Source of the DNA: Deltaproteobacteria bacterium
GTDB lineage: Bacteria > Bdellovibrionota > UBA1018
NCBI GenBank assembly: GCA_013286765.1
Contig: JABDFB010000003.1
Location: 1 to 49,628, forward strand
Direction: 5' to 3'
Length of the DNA: 49,628 nucleotides
This document shows, piece by piece, positions 16,998 to 25,874 of this stretch. A program made the position numbers and the translations under genes. A model generated the notes under the pieces. That model saw nothing but the letters and a program-made list of their open reading frames with translations, had not been told where the DNA came from and did no database searches. The first letter of the stretch is position 1; every line of letters begins with the position of its first letter.

Positions 16998-18434
16998 TTG
17001 GCAATTGCAAATGCAAGACCACGGACCTTCAATAATTACTATTCGCAAGTGTTGAAGGAAGTTCAGTATTATGAGGCTGTTCCCTTCGTTCAAAAAAGCT
17101 GGAAATTACAGCGATGTGATATACGGATTTACGTGGACGGCGTTTCTTATATTCAAGACCTGCGATTCAGCGGTACCGCTTTCTTCGTGCTTGCGATCGC
17201 CCATACTTTTCTTGTCTCCAGATTCAGAAGGGGTGCCAACAGATTTCCTGCTGGTTCCATTCGTGAAACTCTCTTTCACTTCCTTGGAGAAGTGGAGGTT
17301 GGCTTTGGCCTCTGGGCAACAATCTTTGTGCTTTGGATTTTTATTGCCAAGGGGGTAGCTACCACCGAGAGCTACCTGAGTACGCGTAGCTTTAAGGAAG
17401 CAATCTTCGTCTTCATGATTATGTCCGTGTGTTCCACAAAGCCAGTTTTAAACTCGGTTGCAGCCTTACTGCAGCTGAGCTCCAAATTCGTGCCCCTGCC
17501 ACAGACTGTTTCATCCTACATCGTTTTGCTATCGATTGGTCCTCTGTTGGGAAGCCTAATTACAGAGTCGGCAGCCATGACTGTTGTTGCGCTACTTCTC
17601 GGTGAGAAATTTTTGAGGCACTCAAATAGCGAGCGCTTTAAGTACGCAACGATCGCTCTGTTATTCGTGAATGTATCCATAGGAGGTACACTCACACCCT
17701 ACGCCGCTCCGCCTGTACTTATGGTGGCGAAACGCTGGGAGTGGGATTTATTATTCATGCTACGGTATTTCGGCACTAGCGCTATTGCCGCAGTTTGCTT
17801 TTCAACTTGTTTGTCTGCTTGGTGGTTCAGAAAAGAGTTACTTGCAATTCCGTCTAACCGGGGTCACCAAAAGTCACCAGCTGACAGACAGGTTCCGCTG
17901 TGGGTCTCGGTTCTGCACTTGATTTTCCTCGGGGTTCTCGTCCTTGTTCACTCCAAACCAATGATTTTAGCGGGGGTCTTCTTACTTTTCCTGGCCATAT
18001 TCTTCGTTACTCGAAAGTTTCAAGATAAGCTCCGATTACGCGAGGGCCTGATGGTGGGATTCTTTCTGTCAGGGATCATTGTGTTGGGAGAGCCACAACG
18101 ATGGTGGATTGAACCGATCTTGACAAGTCTTTCCGCCTCCCAGCTATATTTTGCTGCAATCGGACTTACTGCCATTACCGATAATGCAGCTCTAACCTAC
18201 CTGGGGTCACAAGTACCGTCTCTTTCGGAATCGGCAAAGTATGTTCTTCTCTCAGGCAGTGTTGTGGGAGGCGGCCTCACGGTGATTGCCAACGCACCGA
18301 ATCCGGTGGGAATCAGCCTGTTGGACCGATATTTTGGCAAACAAGGTGTTTCACCGGGAAGGCTGGCGCTCTGGGCTTTACCATTTACTCTCATTGCCGC
18401 GATCTCGTTCTGGTGGATCTTTCCCGTTGGATAG
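16998..18434 (+). CDS. Putative Na+/H+ antiporter (PF07399 / DUF1504 type)
   Basis: A 478-residue integral membrane protein with about eleven hydrophobic helices, including FSGTAFFVLAIAHTFLVS, EVGFGLWATIFVLWIFIA and FTLIAAISFWWIFPVG. Conserved-looking polar stretches lie inside helices: LITESAAMTVVALLLGEKF, FVNVSIGGTLTPYAAPPVL and AITDNAALTYLGS. The pattern fits the poorly characterised putative Na+/H+ antiporter family PF07399; ion specificity is untested. The TTG start at 16998 is uncertain because it leaves almost no room for a promoter against the divergent gene. Confidence 0.7.
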   Translation: MAIANARPRTFNNYYSQVLKEVQYYEAVPFVQKSWKLQRCDIRIYVDGVSYIQDLRFSGTAFFVLAIAHTFLVSRFRRGANRFPAGSIRETLFHFLGEVEVGFGLWATIFVLWIFIAKGVATTESYLSTRSFKEAIFVFMIMSVCSTKPVLNSVAALLQLSSKFVPLPQTVSSYIVLLSIGPLLGSLITESAAMTVVALLLGEKFLRHSNSERFKYATIALLFVNVSIGGTLTPYAAPPVLMVAKRWEWDLLFMLRYFGTSAIAAVCFSTCLSAWWFRKELLAIPSNRGHQKSPADRQVPLWVSVLHLIFLGVLVLVHSKPMILAGVFLLFLAIFFVTRKFQDKLRLREGLMVGFFLSGIIVLGEPQRWWIEPILTSLSASQLYFAAIGLTAITDNAALTYLGSQVPSLSESAKYVLLSGSVVGGGLTVIANAPNPVGISLLDRYFGKQGVSPGRLALWALPFTLIAAISFWWIFPVG

Positions 18435-18539
18435 CGTCCACCGGTTATCAAAAGAGGGGACAATAAACACTTCCTATAAATGCTTGTGGTTAAACCAATG
18501 ACTATCTGAGAAACTTCATTTCTAAATGGAGGAGACGCC

Positions 18540-19094
18540 GTGAAAAAAATCATTTTAGCATTTTTGTTTGTGGTCGCCATTACAGCAGGAGTGCAGGCTC
18601 TCGCTTGGGATGCTAGTTCTTACAAAAAAATGAACCCAACGCAGCTCAAAAAAAAGCTGACCAGTGAGCAGTATGAAGTCACTCAAAACGCGGGAACCGA
18701 ACCAGCTGGCCAAAATGCATATTGGGACAACCATGCCGACGGAATCTATGTTGATATTGTTTCTGGTGAACCTCTTTTTAGCTCACGTGACAAATACGAT
18801 TCTGGAACGGGATGGCCTAGTTTTAGCAAACCGCTCGTCAAAGAAAATCTTGTTGAAAAGAAAGATACTTCATTGGGCGTAGAACGAACCGAGATTCGTT
18901 CAAAACATGCTGATTCGCACCTCGGGCATGTTTTTAATGACGGTCCACCTCCTACAGGGCTCCGATACTGTATGAACTCTGCATCCCTCCGATTTATTCC
19001 TGCCGCAGACTTAAGAAAGGAAGGCTACGGTGAGTATGCGACGCATTTCAAAAAAGCAGACTCAATGATGATGATGAAAAAGACGGGGAAATAG
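18540..19094 (+). CDS. msrB: Periplasmic methionine-R-sulfoxide reductase, single-cysteine type
   Basis: A 184-residue MsrB with a signal peptide (ending near VQALAWD). MsrB motifs are complete: [46 protein letters not shown] and the catalytic Cys in [12 protein letters not shown]. That Cys is the only one in the protein, so both zinc-binding CxxC pairs and a resolving Cys are absent. It repairs oxidised methionine in exported proteins and must be regenerated by an outside thiol donor; the DipZ-like reductase 14 bases downstream is the obvious candidate. The start is GTG with GGAGGAGA just upstream. Confidence 0.9.
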   Translation: MKKIILAFLFVVAITAGVQALAWDASSYKKMNPTQLKKKLTSEQYEVTQNAGTEPAGQNAYWDNHADGIYVDIVSGEPLFSSRDKYDSGTGWPSFSKPLVKENLVEKKDTSLGVERTEIRSKHADSHLGHVFNDGPPPTGLRYCMNSASLRFIPAADLRKEGYGEYATHFKKADSMMMMKKTGK

Positions 19095-19108
19095 GGATTG
19101 AGGTAAAT

Positions 19109-20848
19109 ATGCTGATCTTCATTCTATCCTATTTTGGCGGAGTTTTGACAATATTGAGTCCTTGCGTACTTCCGGTCATCCCGTTTATTTTCTCCAGATC
19201 TGATCAGCCCTTTCGACAATCAGGCCTCCCTATGCTACTCGGTATGGGCTTTAGTTTTGCTTTCTTTGCTGTGCTCTCGGTCGTAGGTGGAAGCTGGGTT
19301 GTTCACGCTAATCAAATCGGAAGAAGTCTTGCTCTTCTAGTTTTTTCAGTTCTTGGGCTCAGCTTGATTTTGCCTAGACTTGCTGAACAACTGACCCGGC
19401 CTTTTGTGCAACTGGGGGGCATTCTGCAGAAAAGAGCGGATGCAAAAACGGGTCTGGCCTCATCACTCTTGCTCGGTGTATCGGTAGGGCTTCTCTGGGC
19501 CCCTTGTGCTGGCCCTATTTTAGGGCTTGTTCTTGCGGGAGCCGCTTTGGGCGGATCAAATCAGAAAACGTTCGGGCTACTTTTAGTGTTTGCGATGGGG
19601 GCAGCTACTTCGCTCGGCTTAGCTATTTTTGCGGGTGGCAAAGTTTTTGGAGCTCTGAAAAAAAGCCTAGGTGCCGAGGAGTGGATCAGACGTGGCATCG
19701 GAGCTGCAGTCCTCGTCGCAGTGGTTGCGATCTCGCTGGGGCTAGATACACAGCTCCTCGCGAACCTTTCTTTCATAAATACGGGAAGAATTGAACAGAC
19801 TTTGTTAGACAACACTTCGCTGGGTCAAAAGCAGGACCTAAAGTCCTCTGTTCTTGCAGATGAAGGGCCAATGCCGGCACTCGATGGCGCCACGCAATGG
19901 CTGAATTCTGAACCGCTGAGCGCGCCTACATTGCAAGGGAAGGTAGTCCTGATCGACTTTTGGACTTATTCTTGTATTAATTGCCTTCGTACACTGCCTT
20001 ACTTAAAAGCGTGGGCGGTTAAGTATCGGGATCAGGGTCTGGTGGTGATTGGAGTTCACACTCCGGAGTTTGCCTTTGAAAAATCCATCGACAATGTCAA
20101 AAAAGCAGTTACTGATCTAAATATCCAGTATCCTGTCGCTGTTGATAGCAATCAGGTAATCTGGCAAGCATTCAAAAATCAATATTGGCCCGCTCACTAT
20201 TTTGTGGACGTTAAGGGACGCATTCGATTCCACCACTTTGGAGAGGGAAATTACGAAGAATCCGAAAAATTGATTCAAGAACTCCTAGCGGAGGCTGGAG
20301 GATATCAAGAAAATCTTAAGACAAAATCGGCAACTTCTGTTGTTCCTACTCAGGGATCAGGCGTTGAAGCTCCTCCAAGCGGAAGTGAAATGGCTTCGCC
20401 TGAGACTTATTTAAGTTACTCACGCCAAGAAGGCTTTGTCTCAATGCCCGATATTCAAAAAGATGCTGTAGTCACCTACAAGACGCCCGCGCGGCTGTCT
20501 CTCAATCAATGGGGATTCTCCGGCTCTTGGAAAATAGAAGCAGAAAAGGCCGAGCTCAAATCATCTCGTGGAAAGCTGACATTCCGTTTTCGTGCTCGGG
20601 ATCTTCACTTAGTGATTGGAGCTCGGGAGGGACGAGACATTCCCTTCCGAGTTACCATCGATGGAAGACCACCCAAAGAAGACTACGGTCAAGACGTGAA
20701 TGCGAATGGATTCGGAAAGGTAAACTCGCATCGACTCTACCAGCTGATTCGGCAACACGTTCAACCAGGGGAATCTGCCGTAGATCATACTTTTCAAATT
20801 GAATTTTTAGAGCCCGGCGCGGAAGTATTCGCGTTCACGTTTGGTTGA
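19109..20848 (+). CDS. dipZ: DipZ-like thiol reductase: CcdA membrane domain + TlpA-like thioredoxin
   Basis: A 579-residue protein. Residues about 1-235 are a CcdA/DsbD-type membrane domain with its two redox cysteines (ILSPCVLPVIPF near the start, LLWAPCAGPILGL near 135). Residues about 250-400 form a periplasmic thioredoxin-like domain with active site YSCINCLRTLPYL. The C-terminal 170 residues are a beta-rich module like that of mycobacterial DipZ. It would pass electrons from cytosolic thioredoxin across the membrane to periplasmic thiols. It shares an operon with the single-Cys MsrB, which suggests MsrB is its client; this echoes CcdA-MsrAB fusions in other bacteria. Confidence 0.85.
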   Translation: MLIFILSYFGGVLTILSPCVLPVIPFIFSRSDQPFRQSGLPMLLGMGFSFAFFAVLSVVGGSWVVHANQIGRSLALLVFSVLGLSLILPRLAEQLTRPFVQLGGILQKRADAKTGLASSLLLGVSVGLLWAPCAGPILGLVLAGAALGGSNQKTFGLLLVFAMGAATSLGLAIFAGGKVFGALKKSLGAEEWIRRGIGAAVLVAVVAISLGLDTQLLANLSFINTGRIEQTLLDNTSLGQKQDLKSSVLADEGPMPALDGATQWLNSEPLSAPTLQGKVVLIDFWTYSCINCLRTLPYLKAWAVKYRDQGLVVIGVHTPEFAFEKSIDNVKKAVTDLNIQYPVAVDSNQVIWQAFKNQYWPAHYFVDVKGRIRFHHFGEGNYEESEKLIQELLAEAGGYQENLKTKSATSVVPTQGSGVEAPPSGSEMASPETYLSYSRQEGFVSMPDIQKDAVVTYKTPARLSLNQWGFSGSWKIEAEKAELKSSRGKLTFRFRARDLHLVIGAREGRDIPFRVTIDGRPPKEDYGQDVNANGFGKVNSHRLYQLIRQHVQPGESAVDHTFQIEFLEPGAEVFAFTFG

Positions 20849-20901
20849 GTGCCGAAGACTTGAGCCGCTAGGATGGCTGCCCTTCCAATCACACCTTTTG
20901 A

Positions 20902-21051
20902 CTCTAATGTGTCTCGGGCATCAGAAACTAAAAAAGGCCCGATCCTATCGGATCGAGCCTTTTCTAAAATTTCCTTTGATTCTCGCAATTTACCCGTCAG
21001 TTAAACTGATGAGCCATGATGGATTCGAACCATCGACCCTCACATTAAAAG
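20902..21051 (-). repeat. Left end of genomic island: duplicated tRNA-Lys 3' part and terminator (attL-like)
   Basis: Bases 21003-21051 are identical over 49 bases to 34826-34874, the 3' end of the intact tRNA-Lys gene. The match stops exactly at the 5' edge of the anticodon loop. Bases 20902-20986 match 34726-34810 at 82 of 85 positions and include the tRNA terminator. A short divergent patch lies between the two blocks. This is the classic footprint of a tyrosine-recombinase element integrated at a tRNA gene. Confidence 0.85.
20932..20963 (-). terminator. Rho-independent terminator (left copy)
   Basis: A 14-bp stem (AAAAGGCTCGATCC read on the minus strand, one G-T wobble) with a 4-base loop is followed by T6 on the minus strand. 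It originally ended the tRNA-Lys transcript. Being nearly symmetrical, it can also stop the dipZ transcript coming from the left. Confidence 0.8.
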
Positions 21052-21290
21052 AGGGATTGGCTGCTTGTGGTGTAACTAGCGAAAAACAAAGCGAAATTGA
21101 AGAAAATAGTCTAGAGAAAATTGTTCAAAACTCTCTGAAAGTTTCTGAAAAAATCTCAATGATTCCGCAACCCGCTGTTGGGTCGTGTGTCTCTAATGTG
21201 TCTCGCCCGGATGAACTCGTCGAAAGTTCCCCGCAAAACGTTGACGAATTCAATTCTGATAAGGGGGAGCATTCAATGGAACCAACATAA
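21052..21290 (+). other. Island-end remnant with open frame, no recognised product
   Basis: The frame running through the tRNA remnant stays open for another 79 codons to a TAA at 21288. The peptide is hydrophilic and Glu/Ser/Asn-rich (EKQSEIEENSLEKIVQNSL) and may be the end of a deleted backbone gene. Bases 21187-21205 hold GTGTCTCTAATGTGTCTCG, identical to 34722-34740 just outside the tRNA at the other end. The N-terminal part of this frame is antisense tRNA and is not a real protein. Confidence 0.35.
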
Positions 21291-21297
21291 AAGCAAA

Positions 21298-21321
21298 AAG
21301 CCCAAGGTCTCCCTTGGGCTT
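21298..21321 (-). terminator. Rho-independent terminator
   Basis: AAGCCCAAGG and CCTTGGGCTT form a perfect 10-bp stem with a 4-base loop. The minus strand continues into a T-run interrupted by GC. It sits 10 bases beyond the stop codon of the small minus-strand fragment at 21332-21424, so it probably ended that gene. Confidence 0.7.
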
Positions 21322-21331
21322 CTTCTGAAAT

Positions 21332-21424
21332 TTATCTGTCAGCTTCTATCTTTTCCCGGATTCGAGCTGACCATCCTGTAACCGAAATTGCTTTCGCAAT
21401 TTCTGGGCTCTGCTTCTCCAAGCT
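21332..21424 (-). pseudogene. 3' remnant of an unidentified backbone gene
   Basis: A 30-residue coding-like tail (EKQSPEIAKAISVTGWSARI, then REKIEADR and a TAA) is preceded by an in-frame TAA at 21425 instead of more gene. The stop followed at once by a strong terminator supports a genuine gene end. The family is not recognised. The 5' part must have been deleted when the region decayed, or replaced by the parA segment next to it. Confidence 0.3.
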
Positions 21425-21449
21425 TTAAGGAGGGCGGGCCTTTAAGTCA

Positions 21450-21905
21450 ATGGAGAAATTTATGAGTTTTTTTGAAAATAGAATCATTGCCGTCACCAAT
21501 CAAAAAGGCGGAGTCGGAAAAACAACAACAGCAGTCAATTTGGCCCAGGCCTGCGCATTGGGCGGCGAAAAAGTTTTGGTCCTTGATTGTGAGCCCCAAG
21601 GAAATGCTACGCAGGGTCTTGGAATACACCTCGAATCGGTTCGGGCGTCCATGTCCGATTTACTTCGAGATAAGAACTTCCCGACTCGCTCGGCAATCTA
21701 TCGTGGGAATAGCTTCGATATTATCCCTGGTACCCCTCTCCTAGCTTCCGTTGAAAGAGAAATGGTGGGATCCACTAATAGTGAATTGCGCCTTGCTCGC
21801 CACATTCAAACCATAAAGTCTGATTACTCCATTGTGATTATAGATACGCCGCCAGCATTTGGCCCTTTCGGTATTGAACACAATTTGATCCGACACCACC
21901 AATGA
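21450..21905 (+). pseudogene. parA: ParA/Soj-family partition ATPase, C-terminally truncated
   Basis: The first 135 or so residues are a good ParA: deviant Walker A NQKGGVGKTTTAVNLAQA, the LVLDCEPQGNAT motif and Walker B IVIIDTPPAFG. After that the similarity stops and the frame ends at 151 residues, compared with about 250 in intact members. AAGGAGGG lies 15 bases upstream of the first ATG. The missing half carries residues needed for DNA binding and dimerisation, so it is most likely inactive. It is the clearest sign that the island once had a plasmid- or ICE-like backbone; no parB is present. Confidence 0.8.
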
Positions 21906-22013
21906 TTAGCTCTGCTCAAATCGTATGATCTGAAATAATGTTTCATTCTTTCCGGTAAAATATGTGGGTCGCGTTTTCGATTTATTTCGTATTGGGGTCA
22001 ATCGGTACTACGG

Positions 22014-22340
22014 CTAAGATGCCTTCTTGTCCAAGGCCCCGACCAATTGGATGAGTCGCGCTCGGACCGCATATAGTTCATCGAGCAAGTGTAAAATAAT
22101 TGGCATCGCCTCGTCGTTAACACCAAAGTCGTTTCTAAGTTCAAGGATCAATCTGGCACGGGCAACGTCTTCTTCATCGAGATCCCAGTTCACAGGCACA
22201 TCTATGGGTGTTGTCGACCACCGATCCAGATCAGTGAGTGGGGTGATCCAATGTTTTCGGATTAAATCCACCAGAAAAGAGTACTCAATGCCGGTTTCAG
22301 CCGAAATTTGCTCCAACTTCTGTCGTTTCCTATGTGGCAC
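22014..22340 (-). CDS. cbpM: Chaperone modulator CbpM
   Basis: A 108-residue MerR-like helical protein. The N-terminal half has the modulator pattern ISAETGIEYSFLVDLIRKHW; the C-terminal half has LDEEDVARARLILELRNDFG, then DEAMPIILHLLDEL. CbpM binds the J domain of CbpA and holds back its co-chaperone activity. The start overlaps the end of cbpA by 11 bases on the same strand, so the two are translationally coupled, giving stoichiometric partner and inhibitor. Confidence 0.85.
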   Translation of the reverse strand: MPHRKRQKLEQISAETGIEYSFLVDLIRKHWITPLTDLDRWSTTPIDVPVNWDLDEEDVARARLILELRNDFGVNDEAMPIILHLLDELYAVRARLIQLVGALDKKAS

Positions 22341-23280
22341 GGTGGGCCTCTCTTTCCAAATCGCGCCAAAGGGAAGTGCGGGGATCGTAAGGATGCTTTT
22401 TGCTCCATCGCTCAGCCATTTCCTTAAGTTCCGGATCTATCTTTTGAGGCATAACGATCTTCAATTCCACTATCTGATCGCCTGATTTTGCCCCGACCCG
22501 CGAGGTTACGCCTTTTCCGCGAAGCCTCAGCCTTGATCCCGTGCTTACACCCGGTGGGATCTTGAGTATTACATCTCCATCAATTACGGGAACTCTCACT
22601 TCTCCTCCCAATACCGCTTCAGAAAACGAAATAGGGAGCTCAATTTCCAAGTTATTTCCGGAACGCTTAAAGATTGAGGAAGGGCGGACTTGGATTTCAA
22701 TCAAGACTTCCCGCTCCTGACTACCTCGTCCGAGGCGGAGCTTTGTACCTGAGTCCACACCTGGGGGAATTTTGATAGTGAAGTGACGACCATCAGGGAG
22801 CGTGACTTCCCGCTCTGCTCCGAGCACGGCATCCTTGAAATCAACTTCTATTTGATAGGCTTGGCCGGGGGCTGCACCAAACTCTCCGAAGATATCAGAG
22901 CGTCCGCCGCCGGATTGGGCCCGATTTCCCATTCTGTTGAAAATGGAACCAAAGATATCCTCAAACCCGCTGCCCTCAAATGAGAAGGAACGAGAATATC
23001 GACCAGGCTCCTGAGTTTCATAGTAAAATGGACCGCGCTGACCTGGACCGCCAGGGCCACCGAATGCAGCTTCACCGAGGCGATCAAATTCTTCGCGTTT
23101 CTTAGGATCGCTCAAAAGGGTATAGGCCTCGTTAACTTCCTTGAATTGTTGTTCGGCCTGTTTATTGCCAGGATTCAGGTCAGGATGGAGTTTCTTAGCC
23201 AGCTCCCGATAAGCAGCCTTGATTTCATCCTGCGTTGCAGATTTCTTTACTCCAAGTGAAGCATAGGGATCTTTTACCAT
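22330..23280 (-). CDS. cbpA: DnaJ-class co-chaperone CbpA
   Basis: A 316-residue Hsp40 of the CbpA type. The J domain is in residues 3-70 (DPYASLGVKKSATQDEIKAA, HPDLNPGNKQAEQ with the HPD motif). A Gly/Phe-rich linker follows (GGPGGPGQRGPF), then two C-terminal substrate-binding beta domains (VTLPDGRHFTIKIPPGVDSG, VPVIDGDVILKIPPGVSTG). The Cys-rich zinc domain of DnaJ is absent, as expected for CbpA. It delivers clients to DnaK and stimulates its ATPase. It is divergent from grpE-dnaK across a 137-base gap that should hold both promoters; no CIRCE element is evident there. Confidence 0.9.
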   Translation of the reverse strand: MVKDPYASLGVKKSATQDEIKAAYRELAKKLHPDLNPGNKQAEQQFKEVNEAYTLLSDPKKREEFDRLGEAAFGGPGGPGQRGPFYYETQEPGRYSRSFSFEGSGFEDIFGSIFNRMGNRAQSGGGRSDIFGEFGAAPGQAYQIEVDFKDAVLGAEREVTLPDGRHFTIKIPPGVDSGTKLRLGRGSQEREVLIEIQVRPSSIFKRSGNNLEIELPISFSEAVLGGEVRVPVIDGDVILKIPPGVSTGSRLRLRGKGVTSRVGAKSGDQIVELKIVMPQKIDPELKEMAERWSKKHPYDPRTSLWRDLEREAHRAT

Positions 23281-23417
23281 GTTCGTTTTTGAACCGTCCG
23301 TTCGATTATCTGCAATTTTTATGCAGCGGCTTCCGGGTGAGATTACGATGGTTAAGCATTTGCACCTTCTGATCTTAGTTCACAAAGAGTGCATTAGACT
23401 TTAGGAGTGCCCCAGTT

Positions 23418-23975
23418 ATGCAACCGGCAAAGCAACAAAGCGAGCCAATCCAATCAACAGACCTTGAGACTCAAGTCAAGACGCTTGAAGATCAGCTCTC
23501 TGAAACTAAGAATGAATACTTGTATCTTTATTCCGATTTTGAAAATTTCAAAAAACGAGTCATCCGTGAACGTACAGAACTCATAAGATTCGGCTGGGAG
23601 CCACTCGCTCAGGATTTTCTACTGATCATCGATAACATGGAACGTGCTCTGGCCCATATGCCTCCGGACACCGATAAGACCTTAGTCGATGGCCTCCAAA
23701 TGATTTTGAACCAATTTAAGGCTGTTTTGGACAAACAGGGTATTCGGCACATTGACGCGCTGGAAAAGCAATTTAACCCTGAATTCCATGAAGTGATTGG
23801 ACATGAGCCGTCCGAAAAAACCAAAGGTACCATTTTGAAGGAGGAATCTCGTGGTTACACGCTACACGGACGTTTACTGCGCCCAGCGCGAGTGATTGTC
23901 AGTAGCGGGCTTAAGACCGAAGATCACGAAATTCAGAAACAGGAGGAGTCTTATGGCAAGAACAATCGGCATTGA
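23418..23975 (+). CDS. grpE: Nucleotide exchange factor GrpE
   Basis: A 185-residue GrpE. A long N-terminal coiled coil (about residues 15-60, [20 protein letters not shown]) is followed by [13 protein letters not shown] and the beta-wing ([30 protein letters not shown]). It releases ADP from DnaK. The last 23 bases overlap the start of dnaK, with the dnaK ribosome-binding site inside grpE, so the two are tightly coupled. As island cargo it is presumably a second copy beside a chromosomal grpE, which cannot be checked here. Confidence 0.9.
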   Translation: MQPAKQQSEPIQSTDLETQVKTLEDQLSETKNEYLYLYSDFENFKKRVIRERTELIRFGWEPLAQDFLLIIDNMERALAHMPPDTDKTLVDGLQMILNQFKAVLDKQGIRHIDALEKQFNPEFHEVIGHEPSEKTKGTILKEESRGYTLHGRLLRPARVIVSSGLKTEDHEIQKQEESYGKNNRH

Positions 23976-25854
23976 CTTAGGGACAACCAATTCATGTGTA
24001 GCCACCCTGGAGGGCGGAGAACCCAAAGTGATTCCAAACGCCGAGGGTTCTAACACCACTCCGTCTGTTGTTGCCTTTACAGAAAAAGGTGAAAAGCTCG
24101 TAGGACAATCTGCCAAGAGACAAGCGATCTCTAATCCAGAGCGCACGGTTTACGAAGTGAAGCGCCTTATGGGACGTAAATTCCAGTCTAAGGAAGTTCA
24201 AGAGTTTATAAAGGTTGCACCCTTTAAAATTGTGGAAGCCAAAAATGGGGACGCTTGGATCAAGATCGGAGATCGTGAGTATTCTCCTCCTGAGATTTCA
24301 GCCTTGATCCTCCAGAAAATGAAAAAAACGGCTGATGACTATTTCGGGGAATCGATCAATGAAGCTGTTGTGACTGTCCCGGCCTATTTCAACGACGCCC
24401 AGAGGCAGGCTACTAAGGATGCTGGCCGGATAGCAGGATTAGATGTCAAGCGCATTATCAACGAGCCTACGGCAGCGGCCCTGGCCTATGGGCTGGATAA
24501 AAAGGGTAAGGAACTCACCGTCGCCGTCTTTGATCTAGGCGGCGGAACCTTTGATATTTCCATTCTTGAGCTGGGACGAGGCGTCTTTGAGGTGAAGGCC
24601 ACCAACGGTGACACCTTCCTCGGTGGTGGAAACTTCGATCAGCGAATTATCGATTGGCTATCCGATGAATTTAGGAAGGAAACGGGAATCGATGTCCGCA
24701 AGGATAGAATGGCTCTTCAACGCTTGAAGGATGCGGCTGAGAAAGCGAAGATCGAACTCTCAAGTACTTTAGAGACCGACATCAACTTGCCCTTTCTGAC
24801 GGCTGACCAAACGGGGCCCAAGCACCTGAACATGAAACTCACTCGCTCAAAGATGGAGTCGTTAGTGGGTGATTTGATCGATCGAGTGGCTGGCCCCTGC
24901 GAAACCTGCCTCAAAGATGCAAAAAAACAGAAAAAGGATATTGATGAGGTGATTTTGGTAGGTGGTATGACCCGTATGCCAAAGGTTCAGGAAAAAGTGA
25001 GAACGATTTTTGGAAAAGAACCCCAAAAGGGGGTGAATCCTGACGAAGTAGTGGCCGTTGGGGCAGCCATTCAAGGAGGCGTTTTGCGAGGCGAGGTCAA
25101 AGATGTGCTTCTTCTCGATGTTACTCCACTGTCGCTAGGCATCGAAACTCTAGGAGGCGTTTTCACAAAGCTGATTGATAAAAATACAACCATCCCTGTT
25201 AAAAAATCCCAGGTCTTTTCAACCGCTCAGGACAATCAAGGCGCTGTCACCATTCATGTCCTCCAAGGTGAGCGAGATTTTGCGGAATATAACAAGTCTT
25301 TGGGACGGTTTGATCTGGTAGGAATTCCTCCAGCCCCGCGAGGAATCCCGCAAATTGAAGTATCCTTTGATATCGATGCTAACGGGCTTGTGCATGTGAG
25401 CGCGAAGGACCTTGGAACGGGAAAAGAACAATCGATTCAGATCACGCCTTCCAGTGGTTTGAATGAGACGGAGATTCAGAGAATGCAAAGAGAGGCCGAA
25501 GCGCATCGTGCTGAGGATGAAAGACGAAAGGAAGTCGTCACTGCGAGGAATCAGTTGGATGGTCTGATTTATACGATTGAAAAAACTGTTAAAGACAATG
25601 CTAATAAGGTGAGCGCGGACACTCGAAGGCTTGTCGATGATGCAGTAGCGGAAGCACGAAAGCATCTTGAGAGCCAAGATTTGGATGAACTCAAAAAGGC
25701 CACGGAACAACTTACCCAGGCTTCGAACAAAATGGCTGAGGAACTTTACAAAACGTCGGGACCGCAGCAGCCTGGCGCAGGAAAACCGGGAGAGCCTGGC
25801 AAAGAGAAACGAGATGAAGACATCATCGACGCTGAATATAAGAAAGCGGGGTAA
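23953..25854 (+). CDS. dnaK: Hsp70 chaperone DnaK
   Basis: A 633-residue full-length Hsp70. ATPase domain motifs: [57 protein letters not shown] and [11 protein letters not shown]. The substrate domain and helical lid follow, ending [14 protein letters not shown], a variant of the usual DnaK tail. I chose ATG 23953, preceded by AGGAGGAG, because the protein then begins [10 protein letters not shown] like other DnaKs. It refolds and protects proteins together with the adjacent GrpE and CbpA. No key residue appears lost. Confidence 0.95.
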   Translation: MARTIGIDLGTTNSCVATLEGGEPKVIPNAEGSNTTPSVVAFTEKGEKLVGQSAKRQAISNPERTVYEVKRLMGRKFQSKEVQEFIKVAPFKIVEAKNGDAWIKIGDREYSPPEISALILQKMKKTADDYFGESINEAVVTVPAYFNDAQRQATKDAGRIAGLDVKRIINEPTAAALAYGLDKKGKELTVAVFDLGGGTFDISILELGRGVFEVKATNGDTFLGGGNFDQRIIDWLSDEFRKETGIDVRKDRMALQRLKDAAEKAKIELSSTLETDINLPFLTADQTGPKHLNMKLTRSKMESLVGDLIDRVAGPCETCLKDAKKQKKDIDEVILVGGMTRMPKVQEKVRTIFGKEPQKGVNPDEVVAVGAAIQGGVLRGEVKDVLLLDVTPLSLGIETLGGVFTKLIDKNTTIPVKKSQVFSTAQDNQGAVTIHVLQGERDFAEYNKSLGRFDLVGIPPAPRGIPQIEVSFDIDANGLVHVSAKDLGTGKEQSIQITPSSGLNETEIQRMQREAEAHRAEDERRKEVVTARNQLDGLIYTIEKTVKDNANKVSADTRRLVDDAVAEARKHLESQDLDELKKATEQLTQASNKMAEELYKTSGPQQPGAGKPGEPGKEKRDEDIIDAEYKKAG

Positions 25855-25874
25855 AGGTGGAGTTGGTTGTAAGT

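Noticed and set aside
20841..21047. Open frame reading through the tRNA remnant, with the peptide MSHDGFEPSTLTLK
   Set aside because: This peptide is the familiar antisense translation of a tRNA T-arm and acceptor stem, not a protein; the same appears at the intact tRNA near 34830.
23341..23410. CIRCE-like heat-shock operator before grpE
   Set aside because: GAGTGCATTA resembles one half of CIRCE, but the matching TTAGCACTC half at the right distance is absent.
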